A program made the translations under genes and the position numbers. Source: Strigamia acuminata (Eukaryota > Arthropoda > Chilopoda > Geophilomorpha > Linotaeniidae). Taken from it: a stretch of DNA of 60,000 nt. The stretch spans positions 11,560,427-11,620,426 of the forward strand of contig OX442315.1 in assembly GCA_949358305.1 (NCBI GenBank), written 5' to 3'. Position 1 is the stretch's first letter. Every line of letters starts with the position of its first letter. Below, in pieces: positions 23,112-34,570 of this stretch. The notes under the pieces are model-generated. The model worked only from the letters and a program-made list of their open reading frames with translations. It made no database searches and was not told the DNA's origin.

Positions 23112-23395
23112 TAGTTCTTACAATGCAAATAAAACAGTGTAGTTCTTACAATGCATATAAAACAGTGCAGTTCTTACAATGCAAATAAAACAGTGCAGTT
23201 CTTACAATGCATATAAAACAGTGCAGTTCTTACAATGCAAATAAATCAATGCAGTTCTTACAATGCAAATAAATCAGTGCAGTTTTGACAATGCAAATAA
23301 AACAATGCAGTTTTGACAATGCAAATAAAACAATGCAGTTTTGACAATGCAAATAAAACAATGCAGTTTTGACAATGCAAATAAAACGGTTTGTA
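23112..23395. repeat. 28 bp minisatellite (CAGTTCTTACAATGCAAATA)
   Basis: About ten units of ACAATGCAAATAAAACAGTG followed by CAGTTCTT or CAGTTTTG. It is continuous with the 14 bp array and shares CAATGCA, so it is a second-generation repeat of two half units. Confidence 0.93.
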
Positions 23396-24620
23396 AAATA
23401 CTATGAAATGTGTAAGCGATTTTCTAGCTAAAATGATGCTAGTTAGCGATAGCGAAAAGCCGATAATTAGCGAAAGGTAAATTATGATTTATGAGCACTA
23501 AGCGAAATTTTAGCGAAGATAATTTTGGTTGGCGGGTCCAAATTAAGCAAGAGAACTGAAACGGGGTTAAATTTAAGGGTTAAACCCAAAAAATAGGCAT
23601 ATAACTCGGTTTTTAGGGTTTGAAAAAAGCAGAAAAGACAGTTTTGTCGTTAAGTTAAGTTTTTTTTTTTAGCTGACTTGAAGAGTCACCTATGGATAGT
23701 AAAAAATAAAAATAAGCCTATTTGTCCTCCTTCAACTTCATCCTTCATCACAGTGACTTAAAAATTCCTTTAAAAACGTCAGAAATTGTCCAAAATGTCC
23801 AAAAATCTGAGAAATATTTATTTAAAAAAATGATTCTATTAATTAAAAATTCCATCTATTGTTGAGCCAATTATTAAGCGATTAAATAATTAGATTAGAC
23901 TTAAATGAATTGAGCTTCAACAGTGCATTACTAAATGGGTGTCATAAACCTGAAACTAAATCTCCTTATTTTGTTCCAACATTTTTCCCAATGCTATTTC
24001 AGCGGCCTAATTCAAGCCTAAAATTTTTTTTTTATATTTTAATTTAAAAAAAAATTTTTTATCAAAGAAATAAAAGAAAAGAAAAAAAAACTATAAATAA
24101 ATATGAAAATTTCAAAATCAAAAACTTTTTGATTTATTTTTTGTTTTTCAAAAAAATTCGACTGCGACATCACAAGGACCGAAAAATTTACCTTTTTATT
24201 ATTTATTTATTTATCCTTTTTTTTATAATTTCAAATTGGTTATTAATTCAGATTTTTTTGACGGTTTAAATGAAATATTTAATAAGAGTTTGGTACCTGG
24301 TCACATTAGAACGAGGTCACCCAGGTATTGCATATGTAGAGGGAGGCAGGGGGAGTGGACGCACGGAATTATGGGCCTGGTCATAATTTATCGGTGTCAG
24401 AACCTTGCATGCCGACGCATTGATGGTGGATAATAAAAAAAAAATTAAGTCCTTCACATTATTATTATTAAAGAACGAGAATTAATAGTATATTATACTC
24501 GCAAGCACTAAATAAAAGTAATGGTCAATCAGTTCTATTGACATGTATGGATCATCACAATAAAAAAGATGATGCAAAACACATTTAAAATTACTCAGAA
24601 AAATAAAGAAATTTAAGAAA
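23396..24620. other. Non-coding stretch, nothing recognised
   Basis: AT-rich sequence with homopolymer runs. A slightly GC-richer block at 24290-24430 has short open frames without recognisable products. Confidence 0.45.
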
Positions 24621-24970
24621 ATTTGTCGCTCGACGTTTGGGCCACTATTTCAGCCCCGGCCACTATTTCAGCCCCGGCTACTATTTGGGGTCTGGTTTTT
24701 TATCTAGATTACATCTTCTATGCTCTTTAAAAGTGTGTGTAGATTTTCTGGTCATTTTTCATTTCATCCTGATTGGTTATCCATGTCCTGCAGGAATTTG
24801 TCGGTCGACGTATAGGCCACTATTCCAGCCCCGGCTACTATTTCAGCCCCAGCTACTATTTGGGTTCTGGTTTCCAAGTAAAATTACATCTTATAAGCTC
24901 TTTAAAAGTGTCTGTAGATTTTTTTGCCATTTTTCATTTCACCATGATTGGTTATCCATGTCCTGCAGGA
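24621..24970. repeat. 175 bp tandem duplication (two copies)
   Basis: Copy 1 spans 24621-24795 and copy 2 spans 24796-24970. Both begin ATTTGTCG(C/G)TCGACGT, contain repeated ACTATTTCAGCCCCGGC words, and end GGTTATCCATGTCCTGCAGG. Copies differ by scattered substitutions. It lies 130 bp upstream of a SoxF exon acceptor. Overlapping open frames show duplicated peptides and are not considered coding. Confidence 0.92.
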
Positions 24971-25099
24971 AGTTAACCAGGCATGAACAATCAATCAAAC
25001 CACTTTAGGCTTAATGTGAAATTTATGGTGAAAACCTTTTGACATAAAACCTGTTGGGAATTTTTTTAGTAATCAACTTTTAATTGTTTTATTTTCCAG

Positions 25100-25589
25100 G
25101 TAAAAAATGGCGATCCTTAATACCATCCGACCGGCGTCCTTTCGTCGAAGAAGCCGAGCGACTCCGCGTGCAACACATGCAGGAACATCCCAACTACAAA
25201 TACCGTCCACGCAGGCGCAAACACAATAAAAGAGGAGGCCGAAGAGGCGAAGGGGTCTTAGGAAGACCACTATCTTCTTCACCACAGAGCTGTCCTCCAA
25301 TGCCCATGGGTGCATATGCAATGAACAATGATTACAAAATGCCGCCGCTGCAGTCTTTCTGCGGTCTGCAGACTCCGGAAGCCAGTCCTCATGGAAGTCC
25401 TGAACCTGGTGGTCTAGTGATGATGGAAACAAAACTTGAGTACAGCAACAATGAACACATGAATGGAGCACCAAACGTGTCTTTAGACCATATCACTTCG
25501 ATGCCTACACCTGAGATGTCGCCGATGGATCCAGAAAAGGAAGGCTTTAACTTCACACATGAAGATGGAGTGTCCCAATTGATAAACAG
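25100..25589 (+). CDS. SoxF: SoxF transcription factor, internal exon (C-terminal half of HMG box)
   Basis: This exon encodes 163 codons of an HMG-box transcription factor acting in the nucleus on (A/T)(A/T)CAA(A/T)G sites. It begins in phase 1 after the acceptor ATTTTCCAG and opens with KKWRSL. Then come [20 protein letters not shown] and YKYRPRRRK, the third helix and basic tail of the HMG box, diagnostic of group F (Sox7/17/18). The rest is Ser/Pro-rich. The donor AACAG|GTACAC leaves phase 2, which matches the acceptor at 26719. The first half of the HMG box (RPMNAFMVW-type motif) was not found upstream in the window, so exon 1 lies to the left. An intron within the HMG box is, from general knowledge, usual for SoxF genes. 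Without splicing the frame stops at 25605. Confidence 0.93.
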
Positions 25590-25728
25590 GTACACTTTAC
25601 ACTAATCACTTGATTATTTCTCTGTGTGAAGATGTAGGACCAAGTGTCATCATTGGTGAGTTGATTCGGAAGAATTGCTATCGATATCATGGACCGAAAG
25701 CCTGAAAGCGACGGCTTAATGAATTAAT

Positions 25729-26158
25729 TATACTCGAGTTGCACTCAAAAAGGCACCTCACAATGTGTACTCCCATTGGTCGAGCCAGTTTACTGGTGTA
25801 GTGATCCGGAAAAGTAGACCCAAACACCAGAATTGCATTACAAAGTACAGACATTGTAATCGATTGCCTAGGCAACGGCCTAAAATTCAAACTTCCAGAC
25901 GATGTAAGCAATAAACACAACAAACATGAGGTTGACATTTTTTAATGTGTAAAACTTCATTTTAATGATGGAAATAACATTTTTTATTAGATAAAATCAA
26001 AATAACATAAACTAAATTAGTCATAACAATCACAACAATAAATAAAAAACAAAACTACTTCTCCTAGTAGTAGTATACAATCTGGAGTTAGTAGTAAACT
26101 GGCTCGACCAATGGGAGTACACATTGTGAGGTGCCTTTTTGAGTGCAACTCGAGTATA
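25729..26158. mobile_element. MITE family 1, copy 1 (TACTCGAGTTGC ends), in SoxF intron
   Basis: The ends TATACTCGAGTTGCACTCAA and TTGAGTGCAACTCGAGTATA are inverted, and about 60 bp of the termini are perfectly complementary as read. TA flanks both ends, consistent with a Tc1/mariner-type target site. The interior holds GTAGTGATCCGGAAAAGTAG and an AT-rich stretch shared with copy 2 at 43767-44437. It is non-coding. Confidence 0.92.
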
Positions 26159-26719
26159 GATTCAAGTTTTTTAAACATAAATGCAGCAGACATTCTATGT
26201 GATATTTTAGATTGATGTCCAGGTGTGTTTATATCCTTCGTAAGAGACTAGCAGTGACAAATCTAAGGTGTCTCATTATCCATTATGTGCCCACTACTCT
26301 ATAGTTAGCAATGACTTAATGGGTATAAAAAATGTTAGGCCTAAGGCTTGAATTTTATGATCTTCTACTAATGGTAGTTTGCAGCAAAGACCTTAGTCTT
26401 GTGATTGAATGCTTTATGCTAAACGGCAAACACGGTCAAAATAAATGACATACAGCATTTGAAGGCTTAAAGATGAGACAACAAATGATCAACTGCAACA
26501 ATAAGATAGTTAAATGATTTGGCATAACTTAGACTACAAATTAACAATGTTATAATGTTATTTTGCAATGGTTTTTCTCATAGAGGGGGGACAATCATTG
26601 TTGTGGTCACATGATCGCATCACCTTATCTATTGAAAGAAATACATGCATTGTTGTAAACAAAAAAAAATTCAAAATGGCGGACAAAAATATCTCATGTA
26701 TCGGTAATTCTCCAAACAG

Positions 26720-27311
26720 GTTCAGCGGCCACAACTCCCGGTACTTAAAACAAGTGAATCCACCATATCGACACCGAATGACCAACGGCTATCCATCATC
26801 CCACATGCCCAACCTGAGACAATTGGTCACGCAGCGTCCATCTGTCAACGGCTTCACCTTGACCGTGACCAGAGACTCTTCAAGCGCTTACAATCAGCCC
26901 GCGTTCTATCCGCCAACCGAACCCGACCTCATCGACTCCGAATGTCCTCTCTCCGGCCCGTATGCGCAGCTGCAGCCACCCACATCCGGTTACTGCTACG
27001 TCATGCCGCGCGGCTATTGCCACAACGACGGTCAACCCCACAACCCTCTGGAAACGTATACGGCAGAAGGCGAATTCTTGGACGACGTTGACCGCAACGA
27101 ATTCGACCAATATCTCAAGGGACCCAACGAAATGCCGGCCTTGCTGGACGTGACGGCAGCCGCGGCCAGTCCGGCCACCTCCACGCCGGAGTCGTCCCGC
27201 TCGGACTGTGATTATCCCGCTAACGCCTGCTATGTGCCGGTCAAGGAGGAATACGGCTCCAGCTTGATCAGTGCTTTGGCCAACTTCAGGGAAATGTACT
27301 ATGACAGTTGA
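26720..27311 (+). CDS. SoxF: SoxF transcription factor, last coding exon (C-terminal activation region)
   Basis: The acceptor TCTCCAAACAG ends at 26719; joining phase 2 to phase 1 restores an Arg codon. The exon encodes 196 residues and ends with TGA at 27309-27311. Near 27083-27118 it reads DDVDRNEFDQYL, the short motif that binds beta-catenin in vertebrate SoxF proteins. The extreme C-terminus, SLISALANFREMYYDS, resembles the SLISVLA-type end of vertebrate SoxF proteins. Codon use is GC-richer than the surroundings. The open frame runs upstream of the acceptor to 26568, but that part is intronic by the splice-site reading. Together the two exons give about 360 residues downstream of the HMG intron. 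Confidence 0.93.
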
Positions 27312-28640
27312 GAACAGTTATTCTTATGCTTTTGTTTGGTTTTTGTGCGTTGTACATTGTTTTAGAAACACAATGGAAAAGTAGCGGAATCTAAACAGTA
27401 CACTGTATAATGGTTTTTTTGGCAAGAGAGAGCAACAATGCACTACGGTTATTGATGAAAACGAACAATGCACATCGGTTTTTGTTTTTTGAGCGAGTGA
27501 AGCAACAATGCACTACTGCGAAGAGCAACAATGCACAAATGGGTAAACGTAAAGGACAATGATGGTAACTAGGATTTAACCGATGTTTGAGCGAAGCGAC
27601 GAAATGCACAAATTTAGTTCGAGAAACATCGAAAAGCGCCCACCGGCTTCAATTTACTTAAACAATGCGCCTGAACCACCTTGTGCTGATATTTCTGTTT
27701 GCATTCAAGAAGAAATTATGAGCGCAAAGTGCTCTTCTGCAGACTCAAGCGTCTTTGTGAGATTCTAAATATCGCCACCAGATGGCTGCCGGCCTGTCGA
27801 AGAGTCCATAATGGTTTTATAATTTTTTTTCTGTTTTCTCCTATATTTTTGCGTGAATCCTAGTCACAAACAAAGTGAAACAAAATGGTGGATGGTAAAG
27901 TAAAATGCCTTAAGTATTTTGTTGTATTTGTCTTTTCTAGCTCCGTCCAGGCGTTCCTAAAAAATTAAAATTTTGTGAACAAAGCAGAAAAAAATCTATA
28001 AAAAAAATAATAATAAAAAAAAATCAGGTGCATTGTTATGGAAATCCTAATAACACAATTTTTGTTTTATTAATTTAACAGATTATTAAGTTATAATCTA
28101 TGTTATAAATATTATATATACAAATATTATATATTATATAAAAAAAATGATGTATACATTTATTTTTCTGTGGTTGGAGTTTATGGGTAATAAGTATTAA
28201 TCTAGGTCTAATTTTTATTATTGTTTCAATATTTCCTTTGTTTTGGCCATACATTGTTGCATTTTGGGCCCTCTGATGGCAGATTCATTTAATTTTTTTT
28301 TTCCTATATTTTTTGATTTATATACAATTTAAAAATAAAAACAAAAAAAATTATTTCAATGGTCAGTAGTGTAAAAAGATGAAAATAATTAAGAAATCAA
28401 CAGCCATTTTGTTTTTATTTGTCATGAATTTTTATTATTATTATAATTTTTGTTTTTTTTACTATAACATTCCTGAAAAATTAAACTTTTGTCATTTCTA
28501 ATTTATTTTTCCTCTATGTTTAATAATTAAAAAAAGTCTTCCATTTGTGTATACAGTCTGTAAATATTGTTACATACTGTAAAGTTGGTGCAGTATAAAA
28601 AAAAATGCATTAAAAAAAAAAAAAAAAAAAAAAAAACTTT
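27312..28640 (+). other. Putative SoxF 3'UTR and downstream AT-rich DNA
   Basis: No further coding exon is recognised. Four exact AACAATGCAC words lie at 27434, 27464, 27504 and 27527. A short plus frame (27583-27768) is unrecognised. Poly-A-rich and AT-rich tracts follow 27950, with a long A run near 28612-28635. The true 3' end cannot be set from sequence alone. Confidence 0.5.
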
Positions 28641-29265
28641 TATTTTATAATTTTTATTATTTTTAGATAAAACTAGAGATCACACTGTTGTAAAAAAAAA
28701 ATATGTTGATGATGCCTTGAAAACAATACTTTTTCTAGACAATAATTTATAACCATGTTTTGCGAAGATGAAAAATACCAATTTTTGTATAACCAATAAT
28801 ATGTCAAAAATAAAAACATAAAAAACATATATAATAAATATATATATATGTATATTTCTAATAGGATCTACCGGTAATATTCTTATTTTAACACCACACC
28901 CATTCTTACAAATCTGCAATGAAATGGCGCCACGCTAAGCGATCTGTTGTTGATTATTGTACCGTGAAGAAGACACAATTGAATGAACGTCTTAATTATT
29001 CATCATGAAAAGTATTTATTATATTTTCTTCTTTTGTCTAGCTCATTATAAGTTTGAGATTATTGCACTTGCAGCCGTCCAAATAAATCCCGCACAATTT
29101 AACAATACTGTAAATAGGATTTGATTTAAGCCCTTATTTTATGCTTCTTCTTGCATGAAACTGGGTTTAGTGGATGTCAGTAGACTCGGAATGAGAGTGA
29201 TGATCTGGTTAATGACGGTGGCGCCCTCTTTCGATGCAGTTCAATATTTGAAAAAGAGTTTTATT
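28641..29265. other. Non-coding stretch, nothing recognised
   Basis: AT-rich with an ATATAT microsatellite near 28825-28855. No gene is recognised. Confidence 0.45.
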
Positions 29266-29690
29266 GTAGGAAAATATGCATTTTTTCGTTAAAAAATGTA
29301 TATATTGTTGATAAAATGCAATTTTTTATGAAGAAATGCAAGTTTTTATAAAAAAATGTAAGTTTTTCTAAAAAGAAATGCTAGTTTTTATGATAAAATG
29401 CAAGTTTTTATAAAAAAAATGCTAGTTTTTATGAAAAAATGCAAGTTTTTATGAATAAATGCAAGTTTTTATGAAGAAATGCAAGTTTTTATAAAAAAAA
29501 ACAACTTTTTATGAAATAAGGCAACTTTTTATGAAAAAAAGCAACTTTTTATAAAAAAAATGCATTCTTGTAATGCCAAAATGCATCTTTTAATGCCAAA
29601 ATGCATCTCTTAACACCAAAATGCATCTTATAACGCAAAAATGTATCTAAAAAAATGCACTTTTAATAAAAAATTCAATTTTATAAAAAA
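29266..29690. repeat. Minisatellite, ~20-22 bp units (ATGCAAGTTTTTATGAAAAA)
   Basis: About 18 units. The left part reads GCAAGTTTTTATGAAAAAAT and the right part AATGCATCTTTTAACGCCAAA. A and T tracts alternate about every 10 bp. Confidence 0.92.
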
Positions 29691-30370
29691 AAAATTTATT
29701 TTACATACAAAACACATGTCTAATTCAGTTATCAATTGCCAAAACCACAGAAAACCATTAACTTTTATGAATTATGAGGTTGTAACCCCATAAAGCCAGA
29801 AAACAAGCAAATAATAACAAATCAAACTCAGCTCAACCTATCCACTCGATTATTTTCCCGAAAATTCCCAAAACCAAACCAAAAAATTAAATCCCCAAAC
29901 AACTCCTAACAAAAAGCAAATACCGGCTTCGTAATATAATAAAAACTAAATGATTCGGCATGATGCCAGCCTCAACCTACTCATTGTTTGTTAATACAGT
30001 AGGTACAAGGAAGAGGAGGAGGATGACGAATAAATCTTAGCGATGCCAAACGTGGCTCCGCCTTTTGAGGTCTGTGCTTTTAAATCACCAAACACCTGAT
30101 TCACCTCTGATATTTTTCTCTTCGGCCCTTCCACTTGAGTGCCGCGGTGTTTTACCACGTCTTTGTGATTGATTTAATCTGCCTTACTAATAAATGGAGG
30201 GTATAGACAAAGAGAAGGGCGAATTGCTAAATAGGAATACATAGCAACACAGCCATTTGTGTGGTCTTTTAGGAATTGATTTTTAAATTGGAGTTGTTAG
30301 GAAAATTTAGTTTTTGAATTAAAATGTTCATTTGTGTACATATGTATTTGATTTTTCGTAAAGAGGAGAA
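29691..30370. other. Non-coding stretch, nothing recognised
   Basis: Unique sequence between two minisatellites. No gene, RNA or repeat is recognised. Confidence 0.45.
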
Positions 30371-30985
30371 TTTTACTCGTATAAATGTGTGTTTTACACA
30401 TAAAAGGTGTATTTTACACATTTAAAAAGTGTATTTTACACATTTAAAATGTATTTTACACATTTAAAGTGGATTTTACACATTTAAAGTGGATTTTACA
30501 CATTTAAAGTGGATTTTACACATTTAAAGTGTATTTTACACGTTTAAAGTGTATTTTACACATAAAAAGTATATTTTACACATAAAAAGTGTATTTTACA
30601 CAAAAAGTGTATTTTACACATTTAAAGTGTATTTTACACAAAAAGTAAATTTTACCCATAAAAAGTGAATTTTACACATAAAAATTGAATTTTACACACA
30701 AATAGTCAATTTTACACATATTTAATACATTAAAAAAGTGTATTTACACTGAAATGTACACAGTAAAGTGCATTTTTACACATATTAAGTGAATTTCACA
30801 TAAAAAAAAGTGAATTTTACACACAAATAGTGAATTTTACACACAAATAGTGAATTTTACACACAAATAGTGAATTTTACACACAAAAAGTGTATTTAGT
30901 ACTTTAAAAAAGTGTATTTAATACATTAAAAAAGTGTATTTACTCTTAAAAGTACACTTATACACATTAATGTACATTTTACACA
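30371..30985. repeat. Minisatellite, ~20-22 bp units (TTTTACACATTTAAAGTGGA)
   Basis: About 27 units based on GTGTATTTTACACATAAAAA and variants. Sub-blocks are homogenised (AAAGTGGATTTTACACATTT; then ATAGTGAATTTTACACACAA). TTTTACAC words dominate. Confidence 0.95.
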
Positions 30986-31117
30986 GTAAACTAACTTTTT
31001 TACACACAAAACCACAACTTTCCGGACGAAAAAACCCACTTTTACGCACGAAAACAAACTCCACTTATTTATTTTTTCCACCTCTTGCTTTACGGTTTGT
31101 GTTGAATTTGATTTTCA

Positions 31118-31212
31118 GCGTCAGTGACAAGGTCGAAAAGGTGAACTCCACAAGCGCGAAGCAAAAGGTGTATTGTAAAGAAGTCCCTTTCGCCGAAACC
31201 ATGCATTATTGA
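31118..31212 (+). CDS. Weak candidate terminal exon, unknown product
   Basis: After a good acceptor (TTGAATTTGATTTTCAG) a frame of about 31 codons reads VSDKVEKVNSTSAKQKVYCK and continues to a TGA at 31210-31212. Codon choice is less AT-biased than the flanks. There is no matching upstream exon or known domain, so this is only a lead. Confidence 0.2.
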
Positions 31213-31925
31213 TGAAGCCTAATCATCGCAAAACACCTGGCAAACCCTCACCCAAAACTCAATTCTTCCAACACGAGCGCCACTTGTTCGCTCTAATGCA
31301 AACAAGCAACAGCAAAGTGTACAAGTCTTTCTTCTTATTTCGCTTTAATTTTCCTCTTGTTTTTGTTTCATCTCCATGGGAGGTCTGCGAGGGGGTCGGT
31401 CAGTTTTTAAGTATACGAGTGGGGAGGTTGGCGCTGGACGTTTGCGGTGGTTAGGGGAGTGAATAACAAGATGGAGGGAGGGAGATGAGCACTATAGGTT
31501 TAATTTGTGACGTTGAGGAAATGTCGTGCGAGTCTCCACGGTGAAAAATGACGCACTTTGTTTGATGTAATTCAGTACGGCGGATTGGATTGGCGTCGTT
31601 TGGCTCTTGTTTGTAATGTAGGACAGGAGGAGCCGGCCAAAAATGTGTTTGGAGTCGTTTGCTGCTTTTTCTGGGCCGTGTCACAGGTGGATAAAATGAC
31701 ATTTTGCAATATTGTGTTGTTTTATTTATTTTTTTGATAAAATTGGATTTTTTGTGGGTTTTGGATGTTTAAAAAGGAGGAAGGATTTGTGTAGGTGTAG
31801 CATGATGCATCTTTTAGAGTAGAAATGGATATTTAGGGCAAAAATGCACTTTGTGTGGGTAAAAGATGCATTTTGTGGTAGTAAAGATGGACTATCGAGT
31901 AAACTCTGAAGTGTAAAAATAATAC
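31213..31925. other. Non-coding or unrecognised mixed-composition segment
   Basis: The part 31220-31690 is less AT-rich. Short frames occur on both strands (31209-31454 plus, 31451-31702 minus) with unrecognised products. Confidence 0.4.
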
Positions 31926-31929
31926 TCTT

Positions 31930-32510
31930 TACTCTGTATAAAAATAGAAGTTCGTGTAAAATTACATTTTTCTGTGTGCTCACATGCAATTTTGTGTAAA
32001 AATACACTTTTTTGTATGTAAAAAATGTAATTGTATGTAAAAATATATTTTTCTGTGTAAAAATAAATTTTTCTGTGTAAAAATACATTTTTCTGTGTGT
32101 AAAAATTACATTTTTCTGTGTGTAAAAATTACATTTTTCTGTGTGTAAAAATTACATTTTTCTGTGTGTAAAAATTACATTTTTCTGTGTGTAAAAATTA
32201 CATTTTTCTGTGTGTAAAAATTACATTTTTCTGTGTGTAAAAATTACATTTTTCTGTGTGTAAAAATTACATTTTTCTGTGTGTAAAAATACATTTTTCT
32301 GTGTATAAAAATAATAATAAAAATAGTAATAAAATACACTTTTCTTGTGTAAAATACACTTTTCAATGTGTAAAACACACTTTTCAATGTGTAAAACACA
32401 CTTTTCAATGTGTAAAACATACTTTTCAATGTGTAAAACACACTTTTCAATGTGTAAAATACACTTTTCAATGTGTAAAACACACTTTTCAATGCCAAAA
32501 TTCAAATTTA
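31930..32510. repeat. Two fused minisatellites, 23 bp and 21 bp units
   Basis: The left block (to about 32300) repeats TTTTTCTGTGTGTAAAAATT, nearly perfect over ten units. The right block (32335-32495) repeats TTTTCAATGTGTAAAACACA about eight times. The shared GTGTAAAA core suggests common origin. Open frames on both strands are repeat artefacts. Confidence 0.96.
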
Positions 32511-32865
32511 CATAAAACACATCCACTTTTCAACCCATTATGTAAAAAATCATAAACAAACAGATCCAAGCATCACTCTGAACTTCTCAACACCAAATAT
32601 CCAACACTAAACAATGCCACAACATCCCCAAACCCCCAACACACCAGAAAAACCATCCACAACTTGACGATTAGTGCTACCAAACTCTCTACACAGGATT
32701 ACCACCCAATCAACTTCCCCAAGATTGGCGTTAACCTTGGGGTTCAAGGCAAAAGATGGCTGGGTGGGGGTGCAGAAAGAAGGGAACAATAGTCACACCA
32801 GTCGTGTTGATGACTTGATCCATTGTTGACGTCTCAATTCTCAATCATCACGTGATTGCATTTGT

Positions 32866-33090
32866 CAGGAGGCGCCAATGGCCCCTGCATTACTTCGTAA
32901 ATCTGCACATTCATCAAACGAAATGGATTCAAAGAAGACACCAAAACAGTCGAAACATTATCATAATTACGCTGCATTCTGGGATACGTCTTGCTACAGT
33001 GTATACTCCAGTGGGGTCATTGAGTCCACGTTACACCACACCCAAACCACCCCCGCACTCAATGCATTCATTGACGACGCCCCCTGCTGA
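32866..33090 (+). CDS. Candidate last exon of an unrecognised gene
   Basis: After the acceptor-like ATTTGTCAG a 74-codon frame reads EAPMAPALLRKSAHSSNEMD, then a Tyr/His/Ser-rich stretch, and ends IDDAPC at a TGA (33088-33090). A second frame (32852-33130) is also open and ends YMPKSEPV, so the reading frame is uncertain. The composition resembles the C-terminus of a transcription factor, but no family is recognised and no upstream exon was identified. Confidence 0.3.
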   Translation, partial: QEAPMAPALLRKSAHSSNEMDSKKTPKQSKHYHNYAAFWDTSCYSVYSSGVIESTLHHTQTTPALNAFIDDAPC

Positions 33091-33130
33091 TCATTTTCGC
33101 AGTTATATGCCTAAATCAGAGCCAGTGTGA

Positions 33131-34235
33131 GAAACAAAAACAGATTTAGGCCTAAAAAAAATTAAACAAAAACAAAATTAAGCCTAACGAATTGTAAATT
33201 GACGCAAATGAATTTTTCTCATCGCTTTCCTCGAGAAACAAAAAAGGTTTTAATGCTTTTTTAATGCAATGATTGATGAAATGCACCCGCTTAATTACAG
33301 GGGTACGATGCAGCCTCTAGACTGAAATATAGACATTTCAGATATTTCGCGTTTCGATGCGTCGGCCATGTTGGATGTCGAGTAATTTGTTTTTTCAATT
33401 ACATAACTGATCTTGGCCATCATTATTAACTGTCGTAAAATCAAAAATGGCTGCTTGCAGTTGCAGGCAGAGGCCACCGGCCTTTTATGATGGACTCGTA
33501 ATTAGGCATCGGAGGGTTTGTAGTTCGTGGTGGAAGGAAGGGGGTTATGAGTTAGTGTCTAAGCCCTAACCCTAATTAGTCCTAACATTGGCTATTAATC
33601 AGTGGGAGTGGGTGGGGTCAGGAGGAGGATGTTGTGTGGTTTTTTTTTAAGTTTTATTTCCATAAATCAGGTCTCCAACTGGCTAGAACACTCGTATCAA
33701 CTAAGAAAGGTTTAGGAAGGAGAATAAAGTTGTTGGGATTTAGTGTTAGTGGTGAAATAATTGTCGTGATTTATTCGTGTGGATTTTATTTTGTACAGGA
33801 AATGGTTTTTATTGGTCGAAAAAGAGTTAGAAGTAGTAATTTTTTTTTTTGAATAATTTTTATTGGGATTTTAAGTGTTTATTGAGATGGTGTCGCCATC
33901 TAGTGAGCAGAAAGTAAAAGAGATTGAAATTTTGGCAAGCGTTGTTTTCTGGTGTCGTACAATCTCGGCTCAATAGATGGCGCCACTTTGATTAAAAGAT
34001 ATTATTTCTTGAAGTAAAAAAATTAATATATGCATTTAAAGTTTCTGCTTCTGTGTTTGTGTGTTTTGATGTGAACAGGGAAAATGCTGAAATCCAGTAC
34101 TGAAATCTGGTACTGAAATCTACCGGTAGTGCTGAAATCATTACTGAAATCCACTCTTGAGATCCATAAATTTTCAAGATTTAACAGGGTTTTGAAATCT
34201 CGTGTGCGAAAGTCATGAAGTTTTCATGATTTTAT
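33131..34235. other. Non-coding; contains two AGATGGC-type sites and a short telomere-like word
   Basis: CCCTAACCCTAA occurs at about 33565-33577 as a single short run. GCCATCTAGTGAG (33895) and CAATAGATGGCGCC (33971) resemble CTCF core motifs. Otherwise nothing is recognised. Confidence 0.45.
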
Positions 34236-34239
34236 GCGG

Positions 34240-34570
34240 AGTTCTCAGGACTTTAGTCAGATTTCTCAAGATTTTAGTCAGATTTCTCAAGATTTTAGTC
34301 AGATTTCTCAAGATTTCTGTGTGATTTCTCAATATTTTAGTCAGATTTCTCAAGATTTTAGTCAGATTTCTCAAGATTTCTGTGAGATTTCACAAGATTT
34401 CTGTGAGATTTCTCAAGATTTCTGTGAGATTTCTCAAGATTTTAGTCAGATTTCTCAAAATTTGTCAGATTTCTCAAAATTTTAGTCAGATTTCTCAAAA
34501 TTTCAGTCAGATTTTTCAGGATTTCAGTTAAATTTCTCAAGATTTCAGTCAGATTTCTTTCAAGATTTTG
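34240..34570. repeat. Minisatellite, ~21 bp units (TTTTAGTCAGATTTCTCAAGA)
   Basis: About 15 units with TTTTAGTC and TTTCTGTG variants at one position. The open frame of SQISQDF peptides is an artefact. Confidence 0.95.

Noticed and set aside
1-25099. First SoxF exon with the N-terminal HMG half
   Set aside because: I looked for the RPMNAFMVW-type coding sequence on both strands and did not find it; exon 1 is presumed outside the window.
32221-32555. Overlapping ORFs rich in LHIEKC or FYTLKSV repeats
   Set aside because: Produced by the 21 and 23 bp minisatellites; no non-repeat coding sequence.
33560-33580. Interstitial telomere (CCCTAACCCTAA)
   Set aside because: Only two repeats; too short to argue for a telomere fusion or insertion.
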